Source: CAYVQE01 sp964633205 (lineage in GTDB: Bacteria; Myxococcota; B64-G9). From it: a stretch of DNA of 5,402 nucleotides. The position numbers were made by a program, and so were the translations under genes. Position 1 is the first letter of the stretch. Each line of letters starts with the position of its first letter. The notes under the pieces are model-generated. The model saw only the letters and a list, made by a program, of their open reading frames with translations. It did not search any database and was not told the origin of the DNA. Below are positions 4,364 through 5,402 of this stretch, in pieces. The DNA lies in assembly GCA_964633205.1 (NCBI GenBank), contig CAZWFN010000259.1:1-5402 (forward strand), written 5' to 3'.

Positions 4364-5402
4364 TCTCCTTCGACCAATACCTGGAACGCATCGCCGCCGC
4401 CGGCTCCACGGTGGAGCTGGTCCGGCTGTATTGCGACCACTGCCTCAAGACCCTGGGCTGCAACTCCTACAACTACATGCCGTTGTACCAGCCACACGAC
4501 CCGCGCGAGATGGTCAATCATCACGAGGATTACAGCCAAGACGAGATGCTCGACAGTCACCACCATGATGCCCATCTTGGAAAAGGACGTCGGCATGATC
4601 GAGGCCTACCGGCCGCGGCAGGGCCACGTCTTCAACCAGAACAAGGCGCTCGATGGGCCCGGTGGTTGGCAGACCAAGCCGGCATACAACGAATTCCTGC
4701 GGCCCCACCGCATCGACCGCCAGATGTGCGCCTACATCTGCGACGGCGACCTGGTGCTGTCGGTGCTCAGCCTGTCGCACACCCGCAAACGAATCTTCAA
4801 CGAAGACGAGGAGCGCCAGCTCGAGCGCATCACCGCGCCCACCGAGCGGGCCATCCGCTCGCTGCTGCACGCGGGCAACCACGCGGCCGGGCCCAATCAG
4901 ATCGCCGCCACCCTGGAGGAGGGACTGCCGGTGGCCGCCTGTCTGTTCGATCAGCAGGCCCGCCTGCAGTGGATCAGCAAGCCGGCGGTGAGCCGGCTGG
5001 GCATGCGTTCGGCCCGGGTCAGCGGTGCGTTGCTGCTCGGCGGCGACCACCAGCCGCTGGAGCTGATGCGCGGGCTCGTCCGCCGCGCCCTGGCCGCCCC
5101 CGACGGCGCCCTGTATCCGGACCAAGGCCTGGAGCGCGCCCTGCTGCGCCCGGGCGAGCGCCTGGCGCTGCGGCGGCTGCCGGCCGCGCCCGGCCACGGG
5201 CCGATGGTGCTGGCCGCCATCGCCCAGGGCCCGGCCCCGGCCGCGCTGCGCAGCCCCGGCAGCCAGCAGCTCACCCCCCGCGAGCGCGAGGTCGCCCGCC
5301 TGGCCGCCGAAGGCTACACCATGCTCAACATCGCCGGCCGCCTCGACCTTTGCAGAAATCTTGGCCCTCGCGGATTCCGACAGGAAGCGCTCGCTGTGGA
5401 CG
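4360..5402 (+). CDS. Second LuxR-type regulator with GAF-like sensor region; frameshifted and running off the window
   Basis: The frame from GTG 4360 reads well for about 65 residues (SFDQYLERIAAAGS, VELVRLYCDHCLKTLG, YNYMPLY, NHHEDYSQDEMLD). It then degrades into HHHDAHLGKGRRH and long Arg/Pro/Ala runs. From about 4556 the next frame takes over with good sequence: TMMPILEKDVGMIEAYRP, MCAYICDGDLVLSVLSL, then IFNEDEERQLERI, the typical end of a GAF-like sensor domain. A linker leads to QLTPREREVARLAAEGYTMLNIAGRL, the first half of a LuxR/GerE HTH (from about 5270). Joining the parts needs one base skipped within about 4549-4565, for example in CGACAGTCACC. After about 5348 the expected HTH recognition helix is missing. 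The gene is coupled to the upstream LuxR gene, so they form a tandem pair; the ligand is unknown. Pseudogene, indel error or, least likely, programmed frameshifting are the options. Confidence 0.65.
   Translation, partial: MISFDQYLERIAAAGSTVELVRLYCDHCLKTLGCNSYNYMPLYQPHDPREMVNHHEDYSQDEMLDSHHHDAHLGKGRRHDRGLPAAAGPRLQPEQGARWARWLADQAGIQRIPAAPPHRPPDVRLHLRRRPGAVGAQPVAHPQTNLQRRRGAPARAHHRAHRAGHPLAAARGQPRGRAQSDRRHPGGGTAGGRLSVRSAGPPAVDQQAGGEPAGHAFGPGQRCVAARRRPPAAGADARARPPRPGRPRRRPVSGPRPGARPAAPGRAPGAAAAAGRARPRADGAGRHRPGPGPGRAAQPRQPAAHPPRARGRPPGRRRLHHAQHRRPPRPLQKSWPSRIPTGSARCG
5348..5402. other. Terminal segment where HTH homology is lost; possible junction
   Basis: In the regulator's frame the last ~18 codons read LCRNLGPRGFRQEALAVD with the codons AGA, AAT and CTT, which are out of character for this gene, instead of the expected recognition helix and 'YRKLGV'-like segment. 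A different + frame gives FAEILALADSDRKRSLWT and the minus strand gives HSERFLSESARAKISAKVE, both protein-like but neither recognisable. The segment may belong to other DNA joined here, or reflect further indels. Confidence 0.35.

Noticed and set aside
1..5402. CRISPR array, insertion sequence or tRNA gene
   Set aside because: I saw no regularly spaced repeats, transposase motifs, terminal inverted repeats with target duplications, or cloverleaf on either strand.

Overview
The window is strongly GC-rich, and third codon positions in the real genes are mostly G or C. All supportable genes lie on the + strand and most have clear Shine-Dalgarno (SD) sequences. This fits a GC-rich bacterium, most likely a proteobacterium (SD-led genes, small operons, GAF/LuxR-type regulators), but nothing here fixes the taxon.

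Layout. Positions 1-337 hold no gene I can support, apart from an AT-rich promoter/operator-like patch just before the first gene. Genes 1 and 2 (338-1000, 1033-1335) form a tight pair: a small heat shock protein (Hsp20/alpha-crystallin) with an unusual N-terminal membrane anchor, then a small BON-domain protein without a signal peptide. A 179-base gap follows, with a hairpin, a plausible sigma70-type promoter and a perfect 22-base palindrome. Genes 3 and 4 (1515-2354, 2406-3677) form a second pair: a probable permuted papain-like (YiiX/YaeF, C92-type) hydrolase with a histidine-rich tail, and a polytopic membrane protein ending in an LEA_2/WHy-like beta domain. A 142-base gap carries a terminator-like hairpin with a T-tract and an inverted repeat abutting the next start codon.

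The right part (3820-5402) holds two tandem LuxR-type regulators, the second joined to the first by a GTGA stop/start overlap. Each reads sensibly only if the frame shifts by one base (within about 3945-3993 and about 4549-4565). The second also loses its HTH homology in the last ~55 bases. Three disturbances in 1.6 kb at the window edge point to base-calling or assembly errors first, and to real pseudogenes second.

Working together (inference): the first four genes look like an envelope-oriented set. A membrane-tethered chaperone and a BON protein could act in envelope or protein stress, next to a hydrolase whose family acts on acyl or amide bonds and a membrane protein with a possible lipid- or desiccation-linked domain. 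The two LuxR proteins may control them or themselves. None of these links is proved by the sequence, and I do not see a complete known defence, secretion or mobile system.
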